64,000 bases of DNA from Hankyongella sp964404985 (GCA_964404985.1 CAYOMD010000003.1:79518-143517); one strand, 5' to 3'. Shown: positions 26,495 to 35,800, counted from the stretch's first letter. Made by a program: numbers and translations. The notes: generated by a model from the sequence alone, not told the origin.

Positions 26495-26976
26495 CTCAGG
26501 CGACCAAGACCACGCGCTGCACGGTCCAGCAGGCCGTTGACGAAGCCGACTTCGGACCCGTCCTCATAAAAGCCGCGTGCGACCTCGACATATTCGCTGA
26601 TGACCACCGGCGGCGGCACGTCCAGCCGCGCCAGCAATTCATAGAGGGCGGCACGCAGGATCTGCCGGAGCGGCCGGTCCAGACGCGGCACGGTCCAGCC
26701 CTCGCCGAGGTTGCGGCTGATGATCTCGTCAATCTCCTCAAGCCGGGCCGACGCACCGGCAAACACGTCTGCAAAATAGCCCGCATCCGCCTTCACCAGG
26801 GGTGCGCCCTCGATGTCGCTGTCCAGCCGGTGGTCGATGAACTCCTGGACGATCCGTGCGGGTTTGCCGTCTTCGGTCATCTCCAGTTGGTAGAGTGCCT
26901 GCACCGCCGCAAGCCGCGCTGCCCCGCGCGCCGAGACCGGCGGCCGTGGTCGTTGTGCTGCATCACTCATCGTCAA
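26491..26976 (-). CDS. nusB: Transcription antitermination factor NusB
   Basis: An all-helical RNA-binding factor that, with NusE, nucleates rRNA antitermination. The 161-aa protein has the family's conserved parts ARLAAVQALYQLEMT, WTVPRLDRPLRQILRAALYEL and PPPVVISEYVEVAR...VGFVNGLLD. It overlaps ribH by 14 nt and thiL by 4 nt. The ribH-nusB-thiL order is typical. Confidence 0.95.
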   Translation of the reverse strand: MTMSDAAQRPRPPVSARGAARLAAVQALYQLEMTEDGKPARIVQEFIDHRLDSDIEGAPLVKADAGYFADVFAGASARLEEIDEIISRNLGEGWTVPRLDRPLRQILRAALYELLARLDVPPPVVISEYVEVARGFYEDGSEVGFVNGLLDRAARGLGRLS

Positions 26977-27412
26977 GGCTCATTTCCTGGAACTGGCGCT
27001 GCAGCGCGACCATCCGCACCATGGCCTCGGCTGCTGCCTTGCCTTTATTCCCTTGGGAGATACGGGCACGGTGCCAGGCCTGTTCCCCGTTCTCCGTGGT
27101 CAGGATGCCGTTGCCGATTGCCAGCCCGCGGTCAATCGACAGGCTCATCAGGCCGCGCGCGGACTCGCTGCAGACATAATCATAATGGGTGGTCTCGCCC
27201 CGGATGACACAGCCAAGCGCCACGAACCCATCGTAACGCCCCGTATCTGAGGCATAGCCGATGGCCGCCGGAATCTCGAAAGCTCCCGGTACCGCGATCC
27301 GGTCAAACGTCACCCCGGCAGCCTCCAGCGCCTCCTCCGCCCCCTTGGCCAGTTCATCGGCCAGATCGGCATAGAAGCGCGCCTCAACAATCAGCGCGTG
27401 GACTTTTGTCAT
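26963..27412 (-). CDS. ribH: 6,7-dimethyl-8-ribityllumazine synthase
   Basis: Condenses the RibB product (dihydroxybutanone phosphate) with the RibD product to give lumazine, the penultimate riboflavin step. The 149-aa protein includes VPGAFEIPAAI, GCVIRGETTHYDYVC and the catalytic histidine in that segment. It is 23 nt downstream of ribB. Confidence 0.95.
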   Translation of the reverse strand: MTKVHALIVEARFYADLADELAKGAEEALEAAGVTFDRIAVPGAFEIPAAIGYASDTGRYDGFVALGCVIRGETTHYDYVCSESARGLMSLSIDRGLAIGNGILTTENGEQAWHRARISQGNKGKAAAEAMVRMVALQRQFQEMSLDDE

Positions 27413-27435
27413 GATGCATCCTTTTCCCGGTAGGC

Positions 27436-28725
27436 CTAAATCGAAATCCGCCGCTCTTCAACAATGTTGAGGCCATAGGCTTCCAGCCCGACCACGGTGT
27501 GCGGGGAGGAGTTGGTCAGCAGGATCATGTCCTTGACGCCAAGATCGACCAGGATCTGGGCACCGATCCCGTAATCGCGCAACGTCTCGTGCTCGGCCAC
27601 CGGTTCGGCACCGCTGCGGGCATCAAGCGACCGGCTGAGCCGGGTTGGCCGGGTATCGCGGATCAGCACCAGTACGCCGGATCCCTCCTCCCCGATGGCG
27701 GCCATTGCGCCCTGCAACTGGCCGCATCGCATGCTGTCCTCCCCCAGAACGTCAGGGAACAGGGAGATGGCATGCATGCGCACCAGCACCGGGCGCGACA
27801 CATCCAGCGTGCCCTTGATGAGCGCCAGATGCTCGGCATATTCGGCGGTGTTGACATAGCAGCGCGCCTGCCAGTCGCCGCCAAACCGGCTTTTGAACGG
27901 AGCCTGCGCGATGCTCGCCACCAGATTGTCGTGGCGGCGGCGATAGGCGATGAGATCGGCGATGGAGCCGATCTTCAGGCCGTGGCGGCGGGCAAACGGC
28001 ACCAGGTCATTGAGGCGCGCCATGCTGCCATCGTCGTTCATGATCTCGCAGATGACGCCGGCCGGGGTGAGGCCCGCCAGCCGGGCGAGATCGACCGCGG
28101 CCTCGGTATGGCCGGCCCGCACGAGTACGCCGCCGTCGCGCGCCATCAGCGGGAAGACATGGCCCGGCGTGACGATATGTTCCGGCCCCTTGCTTGGGTC
28201 GATGGCGACCTGAATCGTGCGCGCGCGGTCCGCCGCCGAGATGCCGGTGGTCACGCCGTCCCGCGCTTCAATCGAGACCGTGAAAGCCGTCTGGTGGCGC
28301 GTGCCGTTGTGCTGGCTCATCAGCGGCAGGTTCAGTTCCTCGACCCGTGTGCGTGTCATGGTGAGGCAGATCAGCCCGCGGCCATAGCGGGCCATGAAGT
28401 TGATGACCTCGGGCGTCGCCATCTGGGCTGGCACCACCAGATCGCCCTCATTCTCCCGGTCCTCATCGTCGACCAGGATCACCATGCGGCCATTGCGCGC
28501 ATCCTCAAGGATATCCTCGATTGGCGAGAGCACGCGGGTGGTCGCGTCGCACCCGGAGAGATAGCCCTCCAGCTTGCGCAGGGTATCGGCGGTCGGGTTC
28601 CAGTCCGGACGGTCGGCCAGCCGCAGTGAGTTCGGGTGCAGGCCGGCGTCACGCGCCAGCCCGGCCTTGGTCACGGCGCCGGAGGCGAGCAGGCCCTGGA
28701 TACGGTCAATGGTCTGGGAAATCAT
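27436..28725 (-). CDS. ribB: RibB (3,4-dihydroxy-2-butanone-4-phosphate synthase) with N-terminal HTH and degenerate GTP cyclohydrolase II domain
   Basis: A 429-aa, three-part protein. Residues 1-60 look like a lambda-repressor-type helix-turn-helix (TKAGLARDAGLHPNSLR, then WNPTADTLRKLEGYL). Residues 66-270 are a full RibB domain: VDDEDRENEGDLV, GHVFPL, RAGHTEAAVDLARLAGL, EIMNDDG. The remaining 150 residues resemble GTP cyclohydrolase II, but the zinc cysteines are reduced to one (MRCG) and the RQEGRNIGL-type motif is lost (RDTRPTRLS), so cyclohydrolase activity is unlikely; this is the RibBX arrangement. A separate ribA is expected elsewhere. A perfect palindrome lies 48 bp upstream. Confidence 0.93.
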   Translation of the reverse strand: MISQTIDRIQGLLASGAVTKAGLARDAGLHPNSLRLADRPDWNPTADTLRKLEGYLSGCDATTRVLSPIEDILEDARNGRMVILVDDEDRENEGDLVVPAQMATPEVINFMARYGRGLICLTMTRTRVEELNLPLMSQHNGTRHQTAFTVSIEARDGVTTGISAADRARTIQVAIDPSKGPEHIVTPGHVFPLMARDGGVLVRAGHTEAAVDLARLAGLTPAGVICEIMNDDGSMARLNDLVPFARRHGLKIGSIADLIAYRRRHDNLVASIAQAPFKSRFGGDWQARCYVNTAEYAEHLALIKGTLDVSRPVLVRMHAISLFPDVLGEDSMRCGQLQGAMAAIGEEGSGVLVLIRDTRPTRLSRSLDARSGAEPVAEHETLRDYGIGAQILVDLGVKDMILLTNSSPHTVVGLEAYGLNIVEERRISI

Positions 28726-28772
28726 GGCAGGTGCGAATCCCTCGAAGGAGTCAGGATATCACTCTGCCAAAA

Positions 28773-28788
28773 TCACATTGCAATGTGA
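28773..28788. promoter_or_regulatory. Perfect 16-bp palindrome upstream of ribB
   Basis: TCACATTGCAATGTGA reads the same on both strands and lies in the 86-nt gap between ribE and ribB, 48 bp before the ribB start. The half-site CAATGTG recurs 32 bp away at 28813-28819 and at 30957-30963 in the nrdR leader. Its form suits a dimeric HTH repressor. Binding by the RibB HTH domain is a hypothesis. I see no FMN riboswitch here. Confidence 0.55.
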
Positions 28789-28811
28789 AGAGCAAACCGG
28801 TGGATAAACAT

Positions 28812-29420
28812 TCAATGTGCGCGAACCGCCTGCAGGCGGGCGATGTAGCGCGCCAGCACATCCATCTCCAGATTGACCGGCCGGCCCTCGGTCACGGTCC
28901 CGAAACTGGTCCATTGCAAGGTATGCGGGATGATGTTGACGCCGAACAGCACACTGCCGTCCGCCTGGTCCTCGACCGTGTTGACCGTGAGCGAGACACC
29001 ATTGATGGCAACCGAGCCCTTGGGTGCCAGTGCAGCCGCCAGCACCGCCGGGGCGTGCAGCAGGAAGCGGCGGCTGTCCCCCTCAGGGGTGATGGCGAGG
29101 ATCGTGCCGACCGCATCCACATGCCCGGTGACGATGTGCCCGCCGAGTTCATCCCCCACCCGCACCGAACGCTCGAGGTTGACCGGCGTGCCCTCAGCCC
29201 AGCGGCCAAGCGTGCTGCGCGCCATGGTCTCTGCCGATACGTCCACGGCGAAGGCGCCTGCCCGCTTGTCGACGACGGTCAGACACACGCCGTCGCAGGC
29301 AATCGACGCGCCGATGTCGACCGTTGCCAGGTCATAGCGGGTGGCGATCCAGAAGCGGGCGTCGCCGCGCGCCTCTATCGAGTGTACGGTGCCGATGTCG
29401 GTGATGATACCTGTGAACAT
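28812..29420 (-). CDS. ribE: Riboflavin synthase, alpha subunit
   Basis: Dismutates two lumazines to riboflavin. The 202-aa protein starts with the diagnostic MFTGIITDIGTV and has two tandem lumazine-binding repeats, the second around GHIVTGHVDAVGTI and NGVSLTVNTVED. It lies 9 nt downstream of ribD and 86 nt before ribB. The stop region carries one of the CAATGTG half-sites. Confidence 0.95.
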   Translation of the reverse strand: MFTGIITDIGTVHSIEARGDARFWIATRYDLATVDIGASIACDGVCLTVVDKRAGAFAVDVSAETMARSTLGRWAEGTPVNLERSVRVGDELGGHIVTGHVDAVGTILAITPEGDSRRFLLHAPAVLAAALAPKGSVAINGVSLTVNTVEDQADGSVLFGVNIIPHTLQWTSFGTVTEGRPVNLEMDVLARYIARLQAVRAH

Positions 29421-29429
29421 AAGCGCGTT

Positions 29430-30446
29430 TTAGCGGGTTCTTGCAAAGACCGCCAGATGGTCCGGGCCGAGGCTGCGCCGTTCGGTCTGCGTCCAGCGAC
29501 CATGGGCGGCGGCAAGATCAGCCAGCCCGAGTGAGCCCAGCGCCGGTCGCCCGCCGAGCAGCACCGGGGCCTGATACCACAGCAGCCGGTCCACAAGATC
29601 AGCGGCCAGCAATGCGCTTGCCAGCCCCTGCCCGCCCTCGACCAATACCCGGCTGATTCCCTCCCCCGCCAGCAGTCGCAGGGCTGCGGGCAAGTCCCGG
29701 CCATCCAGAATGCGGGCAGTGCGGGCGGCACGACCGGTCAGGTGCGCCGGCATAGCCCCCCAGGTGCGGCTGGCCACGAACGGCTGCGGCGTGCGGTCCT
29801 CAAGGCCAGGCAGGCGCACATCAAGCGCCGGATCGTCGGCCAGCAGCGTGCCGGAGCCGACCAGAATCGCATCGTGCCGGGCGCGCTCCTGGTGGGCGTG
29901 TGCGCGCGCTGCCTCCCCGGTGATCCAGCGGCTGGACCCATCGGCAAGGGCAATGCAGCCATCCAGGCTGGTCGCCAGCTTGAGGGTCACCGCCGGGCGC
30001 CCCTCCACCAGGCGGCGGCGGAACCCGTCGATCAGTGCCAGTGCCCCGGCAGCACCCGTGCCCAAATCCACCGTTATGCCGGCGGCGCGCAGCCGCGCCA
30101 CCCCCTGCCCGTGGGTGCGCGGGTCGGGGTCGAGGCAGGCGACAACCACGCGCGCGGGGCGGCGGCCGAGGATGAGGTCGGTGCAGGCAGGGCCGCGCGG
30201 GCTCTCGTGCGCGCACGGCTCCAGGGTCACATAGACGGTGCCGGCAACGGCCCGCGGGCCAGCCTGATCAAGCGCGATGGCTTCGGCATGCGGGCGCCCC
30301 CCCAGGCCAGTGACACCGCGGCCAACCACTTCCCCGCCGCGTACGATGACACAGCCGACGGACGGGTTGGGCCGGGTGCGCCCCAGACCACGTTGCGCGA
30401 GTGCGAGGGCGGACGCCATCCAGGCGGCGTCCCCCCGCTCAGTCAT
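29430..30446 (-). CDS. ribD: Bifunctional pyrimidine deaminase/reductase RibD
   Basis: Carries out the second and third steps of riboflavin synthesis. The 338-aa protein has an N-terminal zinc deaminase (GRPHAEAIAL with the catalytic histidine-glutamate; CAHESPRGPACTD with the zinc cysteines) and a C-terminal NADPH reductase (KLATSLDGCIALADGSS; RVLVEGGQGLASALL). The ATG at 30446 overlaps the nrdR stop by 8 nt; the frame further upstream lies inside nrdR and was rejected. Confidence 0.95.
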   Translation of the reverse strand: MTERGDAAWMASALALAQRGLGRTRPNPSVGCVIVRGGEVVGRGVTGLGGRPHAEAIALDQAGPRAVAGTVYVTLEPCAHESPRGPACTDLILGRRPARVVVACLDPDPRTHGQGVARLRAAGITVDLGTGAAGALALIDGFRRRLVEGRPAVTLKLATSLDGCIALADGSSRWITGEAARAHAHQERARHDAILVGSGTLLADDPALDVRLPGLEDRTPQPFVASRTWGAMPAHLTGRAARTARILDGRDLPAALRLLAGEGISRVLVEGGQGLASALLAADLVDRLLWYQAPVLLGGRPALGSLGLADLAAAHGRWTQTERRSLGPDHLAVFARTR

Positions 30447-30933
30447 CCGCCTTGGCAGCGCGCCAGGAGACCGGCATGCCGACGCGAGTCCCGAGCTGGC
30501 CGACAAATTTCTCGAAATCGTGGGCCTCGCGGAAATCCTTGTAGACGCTGGCGAAGCGCACATAGGCGACCGGGTCGAGCTGCTCCAGCGCCTCCATCAC
30601 CATCTCGCCGATCAGGGCGACCGCGATGTCGCTCTCGCCCAGCGACTCCAGCCGGCGCACCAGCCCGTTGACCATGCGCTCCACCCGCTCCTGCTCGACC
30701 GGGCGTTTGCGCAGCGCAATGCTGACCGAGCGCTCCAGCTTGTCGCGGTCGAACGGTTCGCGCTTGCCGGACTTCTTGACCACCGTCAGCTCGCGCAGTT
30801 GCACCCGCTCGAAGGTGGTGAAGCGCGCGCCGCATTCCGGACATTGCCGCCGCCGCCGGATCGCCGAGTTATCCTCGGTCGGCCGGCTGTCTTTCACCTG
30901 CGTGTCGATATTGCCGCAAAACGGGCAGCGCAT
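30439..30933 (-). CDS. nrdR: Transcriptional repressor NrdR
   Basis: Represses ribonucleotide reductase genes in response to ATP/dATP. The 164-aa protein has the zinc ribbon CPFC...CPEC at residues 3-34 and an ATP-cone domain (VVKKSGKREPFDRDKLERSV). It is the first gene of the nrdR-ribD-ribE-ribB-ribH-nusB-thiL series, a frequent proteobacterial arrangement. It is divergent from the pentapeptide-repeat gene across a 155-nt gap. Confidence 0.96.
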   Translation of the reverse strand: MRCPFCGNIDTQVKDSRPTEDNSAIRRRRQCPECGARFTTFERVQLRELTVVKKSGKREPFDRDKLERSVSIALRKRPVEQERVERMVNGLVRRLESLGESDIAVALIGEMVMEALEQLDPVAYVRFASVYKDFREAHDFEKFVGQLGTRVGMPVSWRAAKADD

Positions 30934-30956
30934 GAGTGTGTTCGCCCCATCAAAAC

Positions 30957-31003
30957 CAATGTGTTCCTACCACATATGGGGGCTTAACCCTGCTGCGGGT
31001 CAA
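30957..31003 (-). promoter_or_regulatory. Probable promoter and dyad of the nrdR-rib operon
   Basis: On the minus strand, TTGACC (31003-30998) and CATATG or CCATAT (30978-30973 or 30979-30974) lie 18-19 bp apart. Overlapping the -10 box and start point is an everted pair of half-sites, CAATGTG at 30957 and CACATAT at 30971, 7 bp apart. The heptamer is the same as in the palindrome upstream of ribB. A further dyad GATCA-ATTG-TGATC is at 31004-31017. Confidence 0.45.
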
Positions 31004-31088
31004 GATCAATTGTGATCTCCCGGCAATTTCTCTTGCCGCCGCCAAGGGGACGGTTGAAAACTGCACAGGTGCCGGAACGGGGGACTTT

Positions 31089-32639
31089 ATGCGGTGGCGG
31101 TGGTGGCGGGCGGTGGCGCGGGCAAGGGACTGGCTGAACCGCCGGAGAGACTGGGCGGCTGAGCGTCCTGCGTGGATTATAAAGACCATCGATGCCGTCG
31201 ACCGGTATTATGGTCGCCACATCGTCTGGCGGCTGGCGCTACGCGGCTGGAGACACAAGCAGCCACAAAAAGGGGAGGGGCAATGGCGGGTCAACTCCTG
31301 GGCCCGGCTTGGGGTCCTGCTCTGTGTTGCCATCCCGATGGTTGTGCTGCTGTTCGTCTGGCCGGACGTGCGCGGCCACAAGCTTGTCTACTGGCTCGTG
31401 CATGGGTTTCTGGGGGCTGTCACCGGACAGAGCGCGGTCACCCTGCCAGCGCCTGAGTGGCGAGACCTTGGCCCGCCGCTGCTGGCGCTGTTCGGCGCGC
31501 CGGTTGCCATGCTCTTCTGGTTCTGGCGGGATGTGCACGCCCGCGCGACCATCGAGAACAGCCGCAAGGACACCAACCTGAAAGAGTTTCAGGAGGTGCA
31601 GATGCGCGCAGCCGGCGCGCTGGACGATAAGCTGCAAGCTGAAGCCCGCGAGACCCTGCAGGTCGCCGCCATCCACCAGTTGCGCGGGTTCATCCGCGGC
31701 GACTATGGCGCGGCCTTCCGCCGCCCGGCGTTCGAGCTGCTGCGCGCCCGGCTGGAGCGCTCTGCCATCGAGCGCGGCGACGATGATTTCACGCGGGATA
31801 TAGAGGCGCTGAACCAGAATAGTATCGGGGAAATGATGTCGATCCGGAATAGTATTCAGGAAGCGACCTATAATCCCAGACCAGTCTCTGACCTGGGTCA
31901 AAACCTGAGGATAATCATCGCAGATAAACTCAAAAACCAACGCAAAATATTCAACAGCAAGCCGCTGCACCGCGCCGAACACCAGCTGTTGATCGAGGAC
32001 TGGAACCGGCTGTTCAACACTGGCCTGCCGTTCCGTGGGCTTAACCTTTCGTTGGTGCAGTTCGAGCCAGGCACGGTGTTTGCCGGCTGCCATATGCCGG
32101 AAGTCAATCTGCGCGGGGCCTATTTGCACAAGTGCCATTTTCAGGGCGCGTATCTAAGAGGTGCGCAACTGCAGGGCGCAAATTTGCACCGGGCGAACCT
32201 TCAGGACGCGAATATGATTGTGGCGTATCTTCAAGGCGCGTTTTTGTTGAATGCGCAACTAAAAGGCGCAAAATTATTCTCGGCGCAGCTACAGGGCGCG
32301 ACTTTGCAGGATGCGCAGCTGCAGGGCGCGGATTTGCAGGACGCGAAGATGCAGGGCGCGGATTTGAAACGGGTGCAGTTGCAGGGCGCGGATTTGAGTG
32401 GCGCACACTTACAGGGCGCGAATTTGCGGGGTGCACACTTACAGGGCGCGAATTTGCGGGGTGCAAGCATCGATGCTGCCACGAAATTATCACATGCCGT
32501 CTATGACGATACGACCATTTTCGGAAGCCTTGTCGGTAATGATCCAGCGGTCGCCGAAGTGCAAAAAGCGCAGTGGCGGGCGAAGGGCGCGCGCCACATC
32601 AGCGAACCCTCTCCCTTTGCGGGAGAGTGGCTTGAGTAA
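31089..32639 (+). CDS. Membrane-anchored pentapeptide-repeat protein
   Basis: A 516-aa protein starting at 31089 (MRWRWWRAVARARDW). After a basic, Trp/Arg-rich N-terminus come two membrane helices (about residues 73-91 and 128-146) and a charged, partly helical linker (150-310). Residues 316-460 form roughly 28 A(D/N)LxX pentapeptide repeats, many of them LQGA(N/D)L, which fold as a right-handed quadrilateral beta-helix. With two helices the repeat domain should be cytoplasmic. Function is unknown; Qnr-type DNA mimicry is not implied. The last 12 or so codons and the stop are embedded in a palindromic repeat (stem 32609-32627), so the original C-terminus may have been replaced. Confidence 0.85.
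   Translation: MRWRWWRAVARARDWLNRRRDWAAERPAWIIKTIDAVDRYYGRHIVWRLALRGWRHKQPQKGEGQWRVNSWARLGVLLCVAIPMVVLLFVWPDVRGHKLVYWLVHGFLGAVTGQSAVTLPAPEWRDLGPPLLALFGAPVAMLFWFWRDVHARATIENSRKDTNLKEFQEVQMRAAGALDDKLQAEARETLQVAAIHQLRGFIRGDYGAAFRRPAFELLRARLERSAIERGDDDFTRDIEALNQNSIGEMMSIRNSIQEATYNPRPVSDLGQNLRIIIADKLKNQRKIFNSKPLHRAEHQLLIEDWNRLFNTGLPFRGLNLSLVQFEPGTVFAGCHMPEVNLRGAYLHKCHFQGAYLRGAQLQGANLHRANLQDANMIVAYLQGAFLLNAQLKGAKLFSAQLQGATLQDAQLQGADLQDAKMQGADLKRVQLQGADLSGAHLQGANLRGAHLQGANLRGASIDAATKLSHAVYDDTTIFGSLVGNDPAVAEVQKAQWRAKGARHISEPSPFAGEWLE
32609..32627. repeat. Short palindromic repeat at the 3' end of the pentapeptide gene
   Basis: CTCTCCC and GGGAGAG pair around a 5-nt loop. The surrounding sequence, ending GGGTGAGGGG, resembles a repeat common in intergenic regions of proteobacteria. 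Here it is read as the last codons of the pentapeptide-repeat gene. Confidence 0.55.
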
Positions 32640-32667
32640 CGCGAGCCGGGTGAGGGGCAAGCAGCGT

Positions 32668-32852
32668 GATGACTTTAGATTGAACCGTTTGTCATCGTTA
32701 GACTGCGCATAGACCGCTCACCCTGAGCTTGACGAAGGGATGAGCGGCTCGTGGTTCGTCAAGCTCACCACGAGCGGTGAGGGTCTAGACAGGTCCAGAC
32801 GATGCCGGAGCCACCCCTCGACCGGGCCCGAACGGTTCAATGAAACGTCATC
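32668..32852. repeat. Family B element, copy 3, with 22-bp terminal inverted repeats
   Basis: The left end (32668-32690, beginning GATGACTTTAGATTGAACCG) is complementary to the right end (32831-32852, AACGGTTCAATGAAACGTCA) with three mismatches in 22. Inside are two strong hairpins: CCGCTCA...TGAGCGG at 32714-32747, containing a CCCTGAGCTTGACGAAGGG core, and CTCGTGGT...ACCACGAG at 32748-32774. No coding potential. The element ends 5 nt before the stop of the convergent oxidoreductase gene. Confidence 0.65.
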
Positions 32853-32857
32853 AGCGC

Positions 32858-35800
32858 CTAAGCGGCCAGCCGCTGCGGCTCTGCACGCCACGCTGCGGCA
32901 AGCTGCGCCCAGCGCGGCTTGACCCTGGCGAGTGCGGCCTCCTTGACCGGGCCGAAGCCGCGGATACCATCCGGCAGTTCGGCAAGTGTCACAGCATCCT
33001 CCAGCCGGTCCGGTGTGAGACGCGCCACCACGTCGTCGAGCAGTGCCTGGTAGTCCTTGATCAACTGGCGCTCGGCGCGGCGCTCGTGGCTGCGCCCGAA
33101 GATATCGAGCGCGGTGCCGCGCAGGCCTTTCAGTCCGGCCAGCAGGCGGAAAGCGGTGAACATCCAGCCGCCGAAGCGCTGCTTGTCCGGTCGCCCCGTT
33201 GCCGGGTTGACGGGGGAAATCAACGGCGGCGCGAGGTGCACTTCCAGCGCATCATAGCCCGAGAACTGCTGCGCCAGGTTCTGCTGGAAGCGCCCATCCG
33301 TATACAACCGCGCGACCTCATACTCGTCCTTGTAGGCCATGACCTTGTAGAGGTTGCGTGCTGCCGCAAACGCCAGCCGCTCGGAGCCTGGGCTGACCCG
33401 TTGCTCGGCCGCTCGCACCAACGCGATGCGCGCTGCATAATCTGCCGCATAGGCCGCACTCTGATAGGCTGTCAGCTCGGCAACCCGGTTCGCGACGAGC
33501 GAGTCCAGCGTTTCAACAGCTGGCACCTCAGGCGGCGCCCCCGGCATCAGTGCCTCGACCGCCGCACGGTCGTGCGCCAGCAAACGGCCAAGGGCGAACG
33601 CCTGCTTGTTGAACGCAATGGCGACACCGTTCAGCTCGATGGCCCGCAACAGGCTCGCCAGGTGCAAGGGCACCAGACCGTGCTGCCAGGCATAGCCCAG
33701 CAGCATCATGTTGGCCGCGATCGCATCGCCCATGATCGCGGTCGCCATGCGCTCGGTCGGCAGCACCCAGGTCCGGTTCGGGTTGCAGGCGGCGCGTACC
33801 GCCTGTTCAACCCGCGCTTCCTGGAAGTCATAATCGCGGTTCATCACGAAATCGGCGACTGGTGCCTGGTTGCTGTTGACCACAGCTGCGGAGCGCGCCG
33901 GGTTCAGCAGGTCCTGCGTAGCACTGCCTGCCGCCACAACCGAGTCGCAGGCCAGCAGCAGGTCAACCCCGCCGGTGATGATGCGCGGTGAGCGAAGATC
34001 GTCGTTACTGCGCCCAAGGCGCACGTGGCTGTAGACCGCCCCGCCCTTCTGCGCGAGGCCGGCCATGTCTGCAGTGGTCGCCGCCTTCGCCTCGAGGTGC
34101 GCGGCCATACCCAACAGCGCTGCAATGGTCACGACACCGGTGCCGCCGATGCCGGTCACGAAGATGTTATAGTCCTCGCGCAGGATCGGCACCTCTGGCA
34201 GGGGCACGCCTGCTGCAAAGTCGGTTGCCTTGGAGAGCGTCGGCTTGGCGATCTTCGCGCCTTTCAGGGTTACGAACGACGGGCAGAAGCCGGTGAGACA
34301 GGAGAAATCCTTGTTGCAGCTTGACTGGTTGATCCGCCGCTTGCGACCGAACGGCGTCTCCAGCGGTTCGACCGCCACGCAGTTCGATTGCACCGAACAG
34401 TCACCGCAGCCCTCGCACACCAGCGGATTGATGAACACCCGCTGGTCGGGGTCCACCATCTGCTTTTTCTTGCGGCGGCGGCGTTTCTCGGCAGCACAGG
34501 TCTGGTCGTAGATGATTGCCGTGACGCCAGGGACCTCGCGCAACTCGCGCTGCACTGAATCCAGCAGGGTCCGTTCCTCGACCCGGGTGCCGGGTGGAAC
34601 GCCGATGGTCAGCACCCGCGCTGGATCCTCGGTGACGACGACAATCGAGCCGACCCCCTCGCCCTGTAGCTGGCGCACGATCTGATCGACGGTCAGCTGG
34701 CCCTCGACCGGTTGGCCGCCGGTCATGGCAACCGCATCATTGTAGAGGATCTTGTAGGTGGCGTTGACCTTGGCCGCGACGGCCTGGCGGATCGCCAGCA
34801 GGCCGGAGTGGAAATAGGTCCCGTCGCCCAGGTTGACGAAGATATGCTGCTCGTCCGTGAAGGGCGCGCTGCCGACCCAGTTGCAGCCCTCGCCGCCCAT
34901 CTGGGTGAAGGCGTCGGCGCTCCGATCCATCCACATCGCCATGATATGGCAGCCGATGCCGGCGGCAGCGCGGGAGCCATCCGGCACCTTGGTGGACGTA
35001 TTGTGCGGACAGCCGGCACAGAAATAGGGCTTGCGCACGACCGGCGCCTTGTAATCGCGACGGCGCTGCTCGCGGTTGGCAAAGAACGCCAGACGCTCGG
35101 TGATGCGATCATTGGAGAGGATGCGCGACAGCCTGCTGGCGATGACGTGGGCGATCTCGCCCAGCGACAGTTCGTTATCGGGCTGAAGCAGCCAGGCACC
35201 GGTCTCGTCGTATTTGCCAACGACGCGCGGGCGGACCTTCTCGTTCCAGTTATACAGCTGCCACATGAGCTGGTGTTCCAGGAACTCCCGCTTCTCCTCA
35301 ACCACCAGAACCTCCTCCAGGCCCTCGCAGAACTGGCGCACCCCTTCCGGCTCCAGCGGCCAGGGCATGCCGACCTTGTAGAGCCGCAGGCCGATATCGG
35401 CGGCAACCTTCTCGTCGATACCAAGCTCGCCGAGCGCCTCCATGACGTCCGCAAAGGACTTGCCGCTGGTGATGATGCCGAAGCGCGGGTTGGGCGAGTC
35501 GAAGATCACCCGGTCAATGCGGTTGGCGCGGGCGAAGGCAAGTGCGGCAAAACCCTTGTAGCGCTGCAGTCGTGTGTCCTCCTCGCGCCAGACGTCGCCG
35601 GGCCGAATGTGCAAGCCGCCGGGCGGCACATCGAACTCCGGGATGATGAACTGGCGATGTTCTGCCGCCAGATCAACCGTACCGGAGGTCTCGATGGTCT
35701 CCGAAATCACCTTCATGCCGACCCAGCAGCCGGAGAAGCGTGACATCGCGATCCCGAGCAGGCCGTACTCAACGAATTCGTGCACACTGGACGGATAGAG

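Noticed and set aside
28726..28811. FMN riboswitch upstream of ribB
   Set aside because: The gap is 86 nt and has none of the conserved RFN segments. The nrdR leader (30934-31088) lacks them as well.
32150..32470. Regular short repeats resembling a CRISPR or tandem array
   Set aside because: The period is 15 nt and in frame: it is the coding sequence of the pentapeptide repeats.
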